A stretch of DNA of 64,000 nucleotides, from assembly GCA_022494885.1 (NCBI GenBank), contig JAGVSM010002843.1, positions 22,945 through 86,944 on the forward strand, read 5' to 3'. This document shows, in pieces, positions 20,101 to 31,335 of this stretch. The translations under genes and the position numbers were made by a program. Positions within the stretch are counted from its first letter, which is position 1. Every line of letters starts with the position of its first letter. The DNA comes from Micrasema longulum (Eukaryota; Arthropoda; Insecta; Trichoptera; Brachycentridae). The notes below the pieces were generated by a model, which saw only the letters and a program-made list of their open reading frames with translations, was not told the DNA's origin and did not search any database.

Positions 20101-23100
20101 CACAAGAATACATTTATCACATTTCTGAAAATGAAAACACAAATTAGAAATGGAGTCAGTCATCAATGATTCAGTAATATCTTATATGGCCAAAATAACA
20201 TTCAATTACTTGATTATTTACTTAAAAAATAAAATAATAACATAATGTAATTTTTTTATATTTTTAAATAGAGCCTTTTTTATTTACTAACTATACTTTG
20301 ATGTCACAATTTCAATTTTACCCAAAAAAACAATAGGAGCATTAGCTTTATCAATCAATATTTATTTATTGTCTTTGTTTGTTCTTTTTTACATTGATGT
20401 GCCATGTGTTATTTTTTTTATGATGTTCTTGTTTCGTATATTTTTATTGTTCTATATTGATTAACTCTTTGATGCACAGCTTACTATTATTTCATTGATT
20501 ATTGAGTGTAAAATAAAAAAATGGAAACGCTTTTCTAGGTGATATAAATTTGACTACCACCATGCCAGTGAGAAGGTGAACAACTCTTTTAGTACCAAAA
20601 AAAATCATTGTATATGTGGTATGTTTTTTATACCACTGAGCTTCAAAGATTTAAGTATATTATTCATCCCAATTCAACACAGGACTTTGTTCCAATGATA
20701 ATATCTAAGGGCGGAGGGAACAATCACATAAGTCAACTTTTTCAATTATTTTTTTATTTGCTAATCTTGTAGTATGCAACTATATTCACACATGTTCCAA
20801 AACTCGTAAGTCAAATAAGGTTATTAAGGATAATATTATCAATGTACTTTATTGCACAAAATAAATTTATTAGTTATCTGCTACAAAAAAGATTTCTCAA
20901 AGAAGAATATTTTCTAACGTCATGCCTTAAACGACGTAACATTGAAGAGTTATCACCTTACTATATATTCCCAATTATGAGCAATAATCAAATTCCCATA
21001 AGTATGGAGAAAAAAAGTGTCATTTTTTCAATGTTAGATTTGATTTCCGCAACGTTTGAGACACAAAAAACTGTCTCCTGAAAGGTAATACATTTTGACT
21101 TATGTGGTTGTTCCTCCCGCTTATAAATATACTATTTTACAAAGTGATTAAGATAAATTCTCCACAGATGGATATTTTTTTGAGAAGGAAATGTGAAAAT
21201 CTAGGCATTTACTGGGTTAATGACATGTTATTGCTTAATTTGTGTTACACTTTATAATGTGACACGTGTTCATCATTCTGCCTGTGATTTTATTATTTGA
21301 TAAAAGTACACAGCAAGGAAGCAAAAAATCTGTAAGTATAAACCTACTATTATTATAGTGATAATATTAAATGATATACAAAAAGCACAAATTATGTATG
21401 TAAATAAGTTCAAAATATATATAAGTACATACTTGATTATTTTCGAATATTTTCTCAAGCTCTGAGGACCCGTTTCAAATGCAACACCAACTACATCAGA
21501 GAATCCCAGGGATGGTATCTGACAGCGGATGCACAGCTCGTGAGCGCACCTTACCAGCATGTGCATGCAGTGAGTGCATATCACTCCCATGAATAGGGTC
21601 CCTATTAAACCTAGAGGACAAACCACCAAACAAAACAGATGAATTATTTACAATATTTGAGTTTGTCCAAATGTTTGTTGACAAAAGACTGGATTTCACC
21701 CCCTCGGGAGTCGTTAAGATTAACAAATTACAACAGGGATGGAGAATACCTTAAAGAAGGGAATATGGAAGTCTAGTCTTATAACCATAAGTCCTGTAAA
21801 TGCCTAGACTTCCATATTCCCTTCTTTAAGGTATTCTCCATCCCTGTTGTACTTTGATTAATTATTTGGCTCTCAGCTTGAAGTTTTAATGTAAACATAT
21901 CAACCGTGTTTAGGGCAAAAGCTTCAAACCACAATTATGGAAAAGGGGTTTTCATTATTTTTGATGTGTTTTCTAACCTTTATTACGTAGGTCTTGCAGA
22001 AAAGCGGTTTCATTATTTTAAACATGTTTTTTAGCTAATTATGTAGATATTGTAGATATATTCTAGAAAAAAAAAAAACTGCGAACACTTATTGGCACAA
22101 TTGTTTTTCCAGAATGTGTATAAGACTCACGTAATTGGTAAAAAAACACATTAAAACTAATAACAACTTTGGCGGAAATTGTAGTTGAAGCCTTTGTCCT
22201 AAACACAGTTGATAAATTATACCATAGAATTAAGAATAGTCTAGAAAGCGTAGAATCATATTTGAAAACATCGGACTGTGTCCAATAATTCCCCCACTAT
22301 GCCTCACTTTCGCCGCGCGCATTCATGATGCCGTCGCGTAATGTTGCACGATGGGAAAAAATATAATTATAACACAAATGTAAGGTTAAAAAAAAGCAAT
22401 CTGTTAATTTCTCTAAAGTTTTATTGTGCACGCGGAAATATTGATTGACACAACAGAGTAGATAAGTAAATGGTCATTTAATAAGAGTAATTAAATTAAT
22501 AAACTTTAAACTTAAAACAAATTTTATTTTACATAAAACTGATATTTTTATATCATGTTACATAATATTTGATGTTTTAAAGATAATGTCGGTCAAATGT
22601 CCACGATAGAGTTGTTTAATCCGAGATCCAATTTCGATTAGTTCTCTCATTAAATGAGCAAAGTAGGGTAAAAAAAAATTTACTACCCTGGCAACACTAA
22701 CAAAATGTTCATTTTGTTTCTTCGACAATCTATCAGATGGAAAAATAATTCCATTTTTAAGTAATGCATTTGTTACATACACATTCATTTGCTAATTACA
22801 CATGAAATGTGATTGCATTCTGTTTCTTTAAGATCCTAGCTGTATTTCTACACTTTAAAAGGACACAACACGGCATAGTTGAATTCAAATCAGGAGTTGC
22901 GTACTGAGCGACGTCTACAAAGAAACTAATGGGTCAAAACGTAAATCTGCTCACTTATGAGTAGTTTAGTCGCCTTCTGTTTGATGTGCGTGTGCGGTTT
23001 CTGAACTATTCTTAATTCTATGTATAATACATTATTATTGTAGTCATAATAATAGCAATAATATTTTTTATTCCAGTAATAAGGCTGAATAGTGCAAAGC

Positions 23101-26100
23101 CAATTTTACTATATAACAACAAAAAAAATATTTTCATGAAACAGTATCCAAAGTAATAACTGACCTATATAAATAAAATAAAAAATGTTCCTAAAGAATT
23201 TAAACTATGATAATAAATTTAAATTAAATGAAAATAAACAAATGGTAAGGAAAGAAAAAAAGAATGAATTATCATAAGAAAAAAATAAAGTTGTAAAAAT
23301 CAAAATTATAGTTCATTATCACTTGTACCCAATGCTTGAACAAAACTAAGAGTTCGCTTGAGTAAGTCAATAAGTAAGTAAGACTAGCTCTTGTGCTTGG
23401 AGAGTGACTTACACTGTTATAGTTATTTGGTAATTTGAAGTTATATAATTAAGAATAAAATTTATAATATAATATTATAATTAAGAATAATGATATTGCT
23501 AGGGTCAATTCAAAATATTTCCTAAATATCTTACTAATAAATCAGACAATTTGCCAATGTTATTAAATCTTTGGTAACATACATAAATTTCAGGCACACA
23601 TCAACAATTTTACTATTAATATTTTAGGGCTTTAGGGGATGATCTCAATACAAACATATATCTAAACTTGTAATATAAAGATGTCTGACTAATACACAAA
23701 TTTTTAAACCAATTCTAGAATTGCTTTTGCTAGAACACAGCACTAGATTTTTCAAGTAATAAACATAATAATAAGTACGAGCTAGTCATACAAAAATTAA
23801 TAATTGTATCGGACATTGCCACTTGTATAGAGAAAGGAGGCGAAATGCTGCCTACAGCGCAGCGACGCGCGCCGAACATGAAATATTATGTCAAGCCTAG
23901 CGGCCCTTGTTCGGGCTCGTAGACGCGAGAGTTTCGGAGATGATAGCTGCACCTGGAAAAGAGCTCGACCCCCCGGCAGCGGCTGGAGCTTGGTGCTATA
24001 ACGTAAAGAACTATACGAGTGTTTTTTTGTAATAATTTATATGTTGATTTTCTTGTTTATTTCAGCTATGAGTCTCGATTTTGTAATCTAATAAGCTGCC
24101 CCTTAAATAAAGATCGTTAATTATGTCACTTGCGGAGGCAGACGTTAGAATATTGAGACTCCAGCCACAAATATGTACAGGATTGTGAGGTATTAGGCCT
24201 CACAGATCCCACTAAAACTTTTATTACCCTTTTACCAAGTATGTAGGATCAATCCCCTTGTTATTTTTGTGTCAATTGAGACACGGGAAAGATGCCTACA
24301 TACTTAATTCATATGTACACTCTACCAACAGAGTTATTCCGTTTCTAAAATAGATTGAAGAAACAAAATGTAAAAATGTTACGCCAATGAGAGAGCGCGC
24401 TACAAGTTAATTCGGGACAGTCCGACCCCCTCTAGCTCTCTTCTGCGGCTTATCTATGCTGTCTCGCACCGTGTCGTTGGACATGTTGCGCGGACATGTT
24501 GCGCGGTTGCGCGACATGGTACAAATAGTTTAATAAAACCTGTTTGTTTTTTATTAATAAAGTGTGTTTTATTTTAATTTCGCCCTCTCCGCCATCGACT
24601 CCGTCGCCTGCCCTTTTGGAGGACATCACCGCCGACCCAGCCAGAGAAGTCTATCTCATCCGATATAGCGGGAATAGCAGCTGCAGAGCCACCCCTATCT
24701 ACAGTTCAACTATATGCACGGCGAGGTGTAGTGTATAATAATTTTCAAAAATCTGATAGCTATTTCAGGTTACTGTCTGTTCAGTGCTCTTTTTCTGTTC
24801 AGAACTTCTGGATTATTCATAAAAAGCCATGTATAATAAATACAATATTTTACCAAATACATGTGATAAAGAATTATAAATTAGTTGAATATTGTGTGAT
24901 CTAACAGTATTACATAATGTAAAACTGACATTTTTTGACAAAGCGACCATGATCTAATCATGCATTAAAAAAAAAAAAAATAGATAAGAAATTATTGAAG
25001 TAGGCCAAGTTTACATTCCTTTTATATTTATTATTTATAGAACTAAATATAAAAACATTGTTGAAATCATTAGCTTCAAAGATGTCCTAGAACTAGTTTT
25101 ATAACGAATAATATTCTATACATACAGCCAGGCTGTAATAAAAAACAAATTAATAATTAGATACAAAAATCCCCATTAAGGCTGTAGTCTAGTAAAACGA
25201 ACGTAAAATTAGGAAATCATATGATTTTGTCATTTTAAAAAGAATGTTTTTTTAAATAGCGCAATAATAAAAAAACATAAATTAGATAAAAACAATATTT
25301 TTTAAAGGTATTTCTGTTAAAAAATATACTTGAAAGTTTTATGTAACTAAAATATAATTACTTTTAGACCCGCAGATTACGCCATTTCAAATTTAGACTA
25401 AACTTAGGTATCTGGGATGAGAGGTTGAAAAAATCAAGAAAGGAGCTCGGCATTGGTTTGGACATGTAGAGCGAATGGACAGCGAAAGAACGGCTAAAAA
25501 TATTTACGATGCAAATGTTGATGGATGCAGAAATAGAGGAAGACCGAGAAAGACATGGCACGACCAAATCAAACGAATATTTGAAGATGGACATGTTAAA
25601 AGTCGGAATAATCAGCGCTCATGCATGAGAAGATGTATAAATGTAGAGGAAGCTAGATCTGTATACAAAGATAAAGTGATTTGGCGTTCTATCCTCTTTG
25701 CCTACCCTTACGAGGAAACGGCGTGATGGTTTGTTTGTTTGTTTGTAGTTATTTTCTCAGTGTTCAAATTTATTTTGTAAAAATGTCTACAAAACTTCAA
25801 CGTTATATAAAAATATCTGTGATTGTTTCATTATCCAAACAAAAAAATTCTAATACTGATAAAGCAAATCAGATTCAGTGCAATGAATCATCTGTGAGGA
25901 TTTTTTTTTTTTAATTTCAAGAAAGTGGTACTTCAAATTGAAAAGCGGGTACTGGATTAAAAAGCTGCACTTCAGAATGTGACTATCGTTTCCTAAAACA
26001 TCATTTTGCATCAGCTTCGAAACTAAGAGCATGACTTCAGGAATCCTTCAGTGTTAGAGTATGAATAGTCCAAAACAAACTCAATATTTGTTTTTCAAAA

Positions 26101-27040
26101 AAATCGGTTTACTGACGAGAAGACCGGCGAAAAAATGACACAATTTTTTACTACTCTACATGTCCCTTTTCTACTTCTGCTACCAGCAAGTAGTAAGAGT
26201 GGAATATGATTATCTCGACACACAACCCTAACTTCTTTTACTTTCATACATCTTGGCAATCATGCCCTTTGATTATCCTGACCAAATTTGAGATTTAAAT
26301 TTATATGAACATGACTTCATTATTGTATCGATTTGCTAGTTATTGCATATTAACCATCTGCAGGCAAGAGTTTATTTAACACAGACCTATTTCATGTCAA
26401 CAAAACAGAATTTATTCTTTTTTAAATTGATAACACATATTATTACTACCATAAAAAAGACTCAAGACCTAGTCTTGGAGGAGATTTAGGAATAGAGATG
26501 AGAGCATTCACTCAGTAGCCTGGCTCGATTTAGGCTTGGAGGGTAAAAATTAACTTATAGGTACAATTGATCTACACAGGTTGCAGTGACATCAGGATTT
26601 TATTTAGCACTGAACCCCATTATTAAGAATATAACAGAATATCATAACAAAATGTCGATTAGGTAAAGAGCACATATTTGCGACTTTTGACTATTTATAC
26701 TTTCTGAAGACTTAGGAAAAAATTCAAATGTTTGTAACTTACCTACAGCCAATCCTGCATTTTTGAAAGCATCCGGCATAGCCAAGATACCTGTTCCAAC
26801 ATTTCCTTTCAGCAGATGTATGAGAGTATCCAAATTGGATGTGGGATGTTCCAAGTTTCGATCCAATATTGGATTATAGTTGTTTTTACATGTGCTCTGG
26901 AACGCCTCGGAATCAGAATCACCAATCTGCTTCTTTTCCTCGGTCGTTGAATCATTGGTAACTATTCCATCAAACGGTTGAACCTCTGGATTTTCGGGAT
27001 CTCCTGGACCAATAAGCAAGGGTTGTCTTTCTTCCTTCAT
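16904..27040 (-). CDS. Proton-coupled amino-acid transporter, SLC36/PAT family (complete, 6 coding exons)
   Basis: Spliced minus-strand CDS: 27040-26743, 21610-21433, 20124-19764, 18508-18330, 17662-17490, 17145-16904. All introns are GT-AG with matching phases, giving 476 residues and TAA, normal for the family. The cytoplasmic N-terminus (about 75 residues, acidic, starting [11 protein letters not shown]) leads to the family signature [20 protein letters not shown]. Then come [68 protein letters not shown] and [17 protein letters not shown]. About 11 membrane spans are expected. Relatives such as fly Pathetic and mammalian PAT1-4 carry small neutral amino acids with protons across lysosomal or plasma membranes and feed mTORC1 signalling; which substrate or membrane applies here cannot be seen. 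An acceptor at 27047 (CGACAG) shows an upstream 5'UTR or coding exon. Confidence 0.93.
17490..17662 (-). CDS. SLC36-like exon 5
   Basis: Acceptor TGTATTTCAG, donor GTAAGT. Encodes about residues 339-396 with [19 protein letters not shown] and the start of the next span. Confidence 0.92.
18330..18508 (-). CDS. SLC36-like exon 4
   Basis: Acceptor CAATTTTCAG, donor GTAAGT. Encodes about residues 280-339: the conserved [14 protein letters not shown] loop, a span ([19 protein letters not shown]) and [10 protein letters not shown]. Confidence 0.92.
18911..19078. mobile_element. Foldback MITE family 1 copy (right arm lost)
   Basis: ACAACAGAGATAAAGAACAT, GAAGTCTAGGCATCTACAAGG, CTGTCATTGGCTGGTTTAAG and ACTGTGTAACATTCACCATT match the copy at 4.67 kb. 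In the transporter intron between exons 3 and 4. Confidence 0.7.
19490..19690 (-). mobile_element. Non-LTR retrotransposon C-terminal remnant
   Basis: The minus-strand translation gives [39 protein letters not shown] and LLNFFK, the pattern of short conserved tails found at the end of jockey/R1-type reverse transcriptase ORFs. A TAAATAAATAAATATAAT tail follows. Broken and 5'-truncated. Confidence 0.5.
19764..20124 (-). CDS. SLC36-like exon 3
   Basis: Acceptor CATTTTCAG, donor GTAAGT. Encodes about residues 159-279 and at least four spans, from [17 protein letters not shown] through [17 protein letters not shown] to [11 protein letters not shown]. Confidence 0.92.
20705..21127. mobile_element. 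Non-autonomous TIR element in transporter intron 2
   Basis: Imperfect inverted ends (TAAGGGCGGAGGGAACAATC and GTTCCTCCCGCTTATA), about 30 bp each with roughly 85% match, bracket about 420 bp. The interior has an 80-codon frame (20842-21081) without recognisable similarity. Confidence 0.5.
21165..21295. repeat. Diverged foldback MITE family 1 copy
   Basis: GAAAATCTAGGCATTTACTG, AATGACATGTTATTGC and CATCATTCTGCCTGTG correspond to the 4.67-kb copy. The right arm is missing. Confidence 0.5.
21433..21610 (-). CDS. SLC36-like exon 2
   Basis: Acceptor TTTGTCCTCTAG, donor GTATGT. Encodes about residues 100-159: span 2 ([19 protein letters not shown]) and the conserved [11 protein letters not shown] loop. 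Phases 1 and 2 fit the neighbouring exons. Confidence 0.92.
21655..21720 (-). repeat. MITE-associated repeat block, inverted copy
   Basis: The reverse complement contains GGTGAAATCCAG and TTTGTCAACAAACATTTGG, as at 4915-4995, again touching a foldback. Confidence 0.5.
21728..21852. mobile_element. Foldback MITE family 1, compact copy with perfect 48-bp arms
   Basis: Arms 21729-21776 and 21804-21851 are exact reverse complements around a 27-base loop. The outer motif is ACAACAGGGATGGAGAATAC. In the long intron between transporter exons 1 and 2. Confidence 0.85.
22212..23030. mobile_element. Non-autonomous DNA transposon with ~22-bp TIRs
   Basis: ATAGAATTAAGAATAGTCTAG at 22225 and GAACTATTCTTAATTCTAT at 23005 are inverted matches bracketing about 800 bp. 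Inside are a CpG-bearing stretch (CGCCGCGCGC, about 22311) and an unrecognised 76-codon minus-strand frame (22788-22558). No transposase was seen. Confidence 0.5.
23818..24006 (-). repeat. Unclassified GC-rich segment in transporter intron 1
   Basis: A 190-base GC-rich island (CAGCGACGCGCGCCGAAC, CTCGTAGACGCGAGAG, ACCCCCCGGCAGCGGCTGG) with sharp edges in an AT-rich intron. It has the look of an inserted repeat body rather than an exon: no long frame with good splice sites. Confidence 0.3.
24380..24730 (+). mobile_element. Possible solo LTR or similar retroelement fragment
   Basis: GC-richer stretch from TGTTACGCCAATGAGAGAGC with TTAATAAAACCTG, AATAAAGTGTG and a following C-rich segment (CGCCCTCTCCGCCATCGACT), resembling U3/R/U5 layout. 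No partner LTR, primer-binding site or target duplication was confirmed. Confidence 0.25.
25424..25745 (+). mobile_element. RTE-like non-LTR retrotransposon C-terminal end (plus-strand copy)
   Basis: Encodes [40 protein letters not shown] and [13 protein letters not shown], then AAACGGCGTGATG and a (GTTT)n tail. It is 5'-truncated, with the frame open for 83 codons. Same family as 9.33 kb. In the transporter intron between exons 1 and 2. Confidence 0.8.
26465..26630 (-). repeat. Interspersed repeat, inverted partner of 7.06-7.20 kb
   Basis: The reverse complement contains AAATCCTGATGTCACTGCAA and TACCCTCCAAGCCTAAATCG, in the same order as the copy in fuzzy intron 3. Confidence 0.5.
26743..27040 (-). 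CDS. SLC36-like exon 1 (first certain coding exon)
   Basis: Encodes residues 1-99: the hydrophilic N-terminus and the first span ([20 protein letters not shown]). Ends in phase 1 at GTAAGT. The exon itself begins at 27046, after CGACAG, with AGCAAA before the ATG. Confidence 0.92.
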
Positions 27041-28003
27041 TTTGCTCTGTCGAAAAACAATAAATTATGAACATGAAATTATTTTTCACAGCACGATTTA
27101 TTTTTACATTTTTGGCCAATTTACTATGGAAGTAACATTTATACAGGAATATGAACAAATAAAACATAAAATGTATTATCATCAATTTTAACAGGTATTA
27201 TGAAGCTAAAATGAGTAAATTTTTTTTAATTTATATATTTTATTTTTGAGCTAATTTGAATTACTGCAAAAAACACCCAAATATTTTAATTCATTTTAAC
27301 CTCACCGAGAATCGAATCCAGAATCTTAAGCGTATTAAACATTTAACCAAAAGCGCTGCTAATATGTATGAATGCATATCTTAAAAACAGCTGTATCCAA
27401 AATTTGAGATTATATTTTTCGTACCCCAACAACAAAAATGATGGAATGTGGAATTTGCAAAAGTATTTTTATATGCATCTTCAGACGACAATAAGATTCA
27501 CAATACAAATACTGAATTATTTAAAACATATTGCATTTATTTGCCGATGAATTAAAAATAGGTAATGTTTATAGAAAATCTTCCTTATCAAACAAGTATA
27601 ATGTCATGTTCTAAAATATTTATCCTAAATTATGATTGCCAGTTTTATCATTTATGAGAAGACTGAAATTTTAAATGCCTCTGCAAAAAATTACAGATTT
27701 TGTACTCACTTTTTTGTTACGATTTATCTCAAAGCATTGTTTACGTGCAAATTACATCACATAAGTTATTAACAATCAACCAATTTTAAAATACGAGTTA
27801 AAGAGTTTATCTTATCACAAAAATAAATTCGTTTTAATTGGTATAATTTAGCGCAAGAGAAAACTATTAATTCAACGATACTCAAGCATGCAATATGCAT
27901 GAAATCATGGAAATTTCAGACATTATTATTTAAAAATAAATTTATGTTAAAGAAAAACATAATAATGAAAAATGAAACAAAACCCTTATTATTATTATGG
28001 ATA

Positions 28004-28614
28004 ACTTATATAGCGCCATTTTCGTAATAAAATACCTCAAGGGCGCTTTACATGGTGATTCTATTGTTAAGTTAATTTAATTAAAGCTTTTAAATTTGTA
28101 ATTTAATTAAAATAATTTATTTTGTTGTCACATGCTACGGATTTATTCAAATGATTTAGAGAACAAGTGGGTTTTTAGTTTTTTCCGAAACATCACTTCA
28201 CTTTCACAGCCTCGCACCTCTGCTGGGAGAGCATTCCGAGAGTAGAGGTATAATAACTTTTCCTCTCGCCATAGACGTAGCTGATCTAAGCGTGAGACGC
28301 CTGTCAGCTAGTTCATCTGGAATGCATAGTTCCCTTAGATATTCCGGAGCCGAGTTGTGCAGTGACTTATACATAAGCCAACAGAGTTTGTATTCGACCC
28401 TCTGTGGAAAACGTAGCCAGTGTAGTTCCCGAAGTAGTGGAGTGATATGACTGAACTTAGAGATTCCGAAAATAAGTCTCGCTGCGGCATTCAATACAGA
28501 TTGTAGGCGAGTCATTTTGTTCATTGTTAGACCCTTAGTCACAATGAAAGTAAAAATAATAACATTACTCATTCCATCATCTAAGTGAATAATACATTTT
28601 AAAATTGCATACAA
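28004..28614 (-). mobile_element. CR1/L2-like non-LTR retrotransposon 3' end
   Basis: The minus-strand frame encodes LQSVLNAAARLIFGISKFSH, ITPLLRELHWLRFPQRVEYK and LCWLMYKSLHNSAPEYLREL, the thumb/C-terminal region of CR1/L2-clade reverse transcriptases. The 3' tail at 28004-28075 reads GCGCCCTTGAGG..GCGCTATATAAG on the coding strand. It is 5'-truncated with a broken frame. It lies in the upstream intron of the transporter. Confidence 0.75.
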
Positions 28615-28697
28615 TATTGATATTTAAATAAACATACTACTAAAGTTTTAATAAAGAATGATAAAAATATGTTTTAAGAAAATAAGTAATAACATAC

Positions 28698-28712
28698 CAC
28701 AGAAAACCCCAT
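28698..28712 (-). CDS. Possible upstream first coding exon of the SLC36-like gene (MGFSV)
   Basis: ATGGGGTTTTCTGTG followed by a GTATGT donor. Spliced to the acceptor at 27047 it reads MGFSV-SK-M and stays in frame with the transporter, adding seven residues. Its upstream boundary and use are not proven; it could equally be an upstream-start isoform of the 5'UTR exon. Confidence 0.45.
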
Positions 28713-29128
28713 TTTTAATTGCTAATAATATTCGATGCTTAATAATTTCAATGCTACCGGAGAATGTGTTTGTATTAACAGACCAACTACAAATGACATA
28801 ATCAGTGACAAAAATTCATAAATGTTAGATTAAACAGTGACCCGTTATAGTAAAGCGTATAGCTATTGGTCACTAAGTCAATATCTTAGTGGAATGGAAA
28901 ATTTATTGGGTCAGATAAAAACTGTGAAAGAATTCATATGAATTTAATTATTATTATAAGAATTGATATTTTTATTTATTTTTTCAATGTTAAAAGTATT
29001 GTTTATTTTGTGGTGAAACATAAATAGTTATATTTAAAAAATAAAAGAGAAAATAAAATAAAAATATCACAAACATACGTAACTACAGTATAACTTTATT
29101 TTTAAAAGTTCATTTTCACAGATATTAC

Positions 29129-29222
29129 ATCAACAGAGATGGAGAATCTCCTTGAAAAGAGAATATGTATTATGGGAGCATGTACAAGTACAAGGTTTAT
29201 GACCTGTTATTGGCTGGTGACA
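29129..29222. repeat. Partial foldback MITE family 1 copy
   Basis: CAACAGAGATGGAGAATCTC and GGTTTATGACCTGTTATTGG match the left arm of the family. Confidence 0.55.
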
Positions 29223-29679
29223 GTTAATTGATCATTAAAATAAAATATTATACCACATAAATCGAATATTATTTTTATTATAAATATTAATTACTAAATA
29301 GAATTGCAACTAGCCCAGGAATATTAGACCAAAAATAGCAATAAACAAAAAATGCTTCATTACCAGCTGATTTTTTGCACACGTGTTCTAGATGTGCTAC
29401 TCTCAAAACTCCCCACCCCTCCGGCAACTACACGTGGACCGGACCATCTTCTAGGAATTCAGCAAAAACATGTGTTTGCACATGTGCGATACTGCGACAG
29501 TGACTAGTGACTACAAAAGCTACCCTTCGGATATTTTTATATGTAATGTTATCCACAGTGTTGAAGTGCTTCATCTGTTTAGTTTTTTATTGTTTACTTT
29601 TTAGCATGAACACTTTGCAAATTTACTATTATGCTCAATGTTTGTTTTTGTAAATTTATTGATAAATTTTATTTTCCAA

Positions 29680-30062
29680 AATTTCACTCGTCCATGCACT
29701 TTGTAGCTGCAAGACGATTAGTAATCTAGCTTCAATAGGTAAATGTTATCAACTATCAAATATCCAAATTTAGTAAGTGAGGTCTAGAATTCCAACCATC
29801 CATGCGCTCAGTAGCTGCAAGACTTGTTGTTATCTAACTTCTATTTTTATAAATTTGTTTTTTATTATTTTTTTTTAAATATCACGAAATCTCTAAACTT
29901 TATTGTCAAATAAAAAATGTGAATAGGGGCTAGATTTCTTATTGTCTATGCGCTCTGTAGCTACAAGACGTGCTGTAATCTAGCTCCTGTATATCATAAT
30001 TGGAGACAAGGAACAAGAATCTTAACCGTCCATCCGCTCTGTAGCTGCAAGACGTGGTGGGA
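29680..30062 (+). repeat. Four irregularly spaced copies of a ~40-bp unit
   Basis: Units start at 29691, 29799, 29945 and 30029 with the shared core TCCATGCGCTCTGTAGCTGC then AAGACGTG and TAATCTAGCTTC. Spacings are 108, 146 and 84 bases. No coding frame. Origin unknown. Confidence 0.75.
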
Positions 30063-30130
30063 TATTTATTTATTGTACAGCGCCCTTGAGGTGATTTTCA
30101 CAAAAACGGCGTTATAAAAGTTATCCATAT
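30062..30130 (-). mobile_element. CR1/L2-like 3' tail
   Basis: Contains TACAGCGCCCTTGAGGTGAT and CAAAAACGGCGTTATA, the same conserved tail as at 28.0 and 58.45 kb. It abuts the fourth copy of the 40-bp unit. Confidence 0.55.
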
Positions 30131-31050
30131 ATATATATTTATATTTATTCACTGCTATAACGAGCTATAATACTTCTCAGACATACCGAAAAAAAATACT
30201 GCCAACAATTGAGCAATTGTTAAAAACATAATTTTGAAAATAAAAACTTAAGTAATAAAATAACATCGTGTCGGCTAACTTAGGACCAATGCCGCTGGGC
30301 CCTGGGCGACACTATGAAAGTGTCTAAGTACCCAATTAGTGTTTTCGTCAACTACATCAATAAAAAGTATCAAACATATGGTTGAAATTGCGGGTAAAAA
30401 ATCCAAGCTTTGTAAACTCAGTAAATACCGGCTCAGCACCACGTTATAATAATTTACAACTTCTTTTGTAGTTTATAAATGACACCCTTGTTTCGGGGGT
30501 TTTCCAGTTTTTTCAATGTTCTATGGTCAATGCACAATAAACATTATAAGTGAGTGATTTCAGATCAGTTAAAAACTAATCCCTGAATTTTATACATGTC
30601 CACTAACAACATGATATTGAGAAACTGGTATGATTGTAATTGTATGCATTAATTATAATTTTTCTTAACAGTTTCTTTTAATTTTTATTATCTGTATGAA
30701 TTATAAGTAAATTTATTTGTTTACTTAGTGACAATATGCAATGGCGATTGTATTAAAAAAAACCTTTCTCTGATATAACGAGCAAATTCAGTCGGTTCTA
30801 TCTTCCTCATAACAACCAAGTTCTACTGTATATCAAATATTAGTATGATTCTTCAGTTCATATAGACTGTTAGTCAACCAAAAAATGTTTTATTTATAAA
30901 ATAAATAAAAATATTTGTGACTTCCAGCAGGTTTATTACATGACATTATCATTCATCATCTACGAACTTTTACCTGCGGCTTCGTTTGTGTGGTAATATG
31001 GAGAAATTAGTTATTTAATTAGTTTTTTCATTTAACAATAAGAATGTTCC
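30131..31050. other. Intergenic, no supported feature
   Basis: AT-rich sequence. A scattered phrase (CTTGTTTCGGGGGTTTTCCAG) does not resolve into a gene or classified repeat. Confidence 0.5.
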
Positions 31051-31059
31051 AATATATTT

Positions 31060-31335
31060 TTTGGGATAAAAATAGCCTGTATTGATTGCTGCTCTTCCAA
31101 CTAACGCTATGCAAAAAAAATAATGATTTGTTAGTCAATAGCGACGTAGCATCGTTATTCTGTTTTAATATTAATTCATTTCCCACTAAGAATTAATTTT
31201 TCCCGAGGAAGTGATTTTTTTCTGGATGAAAAGTAGCTTGTGACATGTTTGTTGCACTTGCTCCAGCTCTCTGGCTATCCCTATGCAAACAATCACGTCA
31301 ATCGGTCACTCCGCTGCGACGTGAAATAAGTACAG
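31060..31335 (+). mobile_element. RTE-type retrotransposon 3' UTR fragments
   Basis: GGGATAAAAATAGCCTGTAT and CTGGATGAAAAGTAGCTTGT, then CTCTCTGGCTATCCCTATGC and CACGTCAATCGGTCACTCCG, are a phrase set that recurs at the 3' end of moth RTE-like elements (from memory). Two partial copies stand in tandem. Confidence 0.4.
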
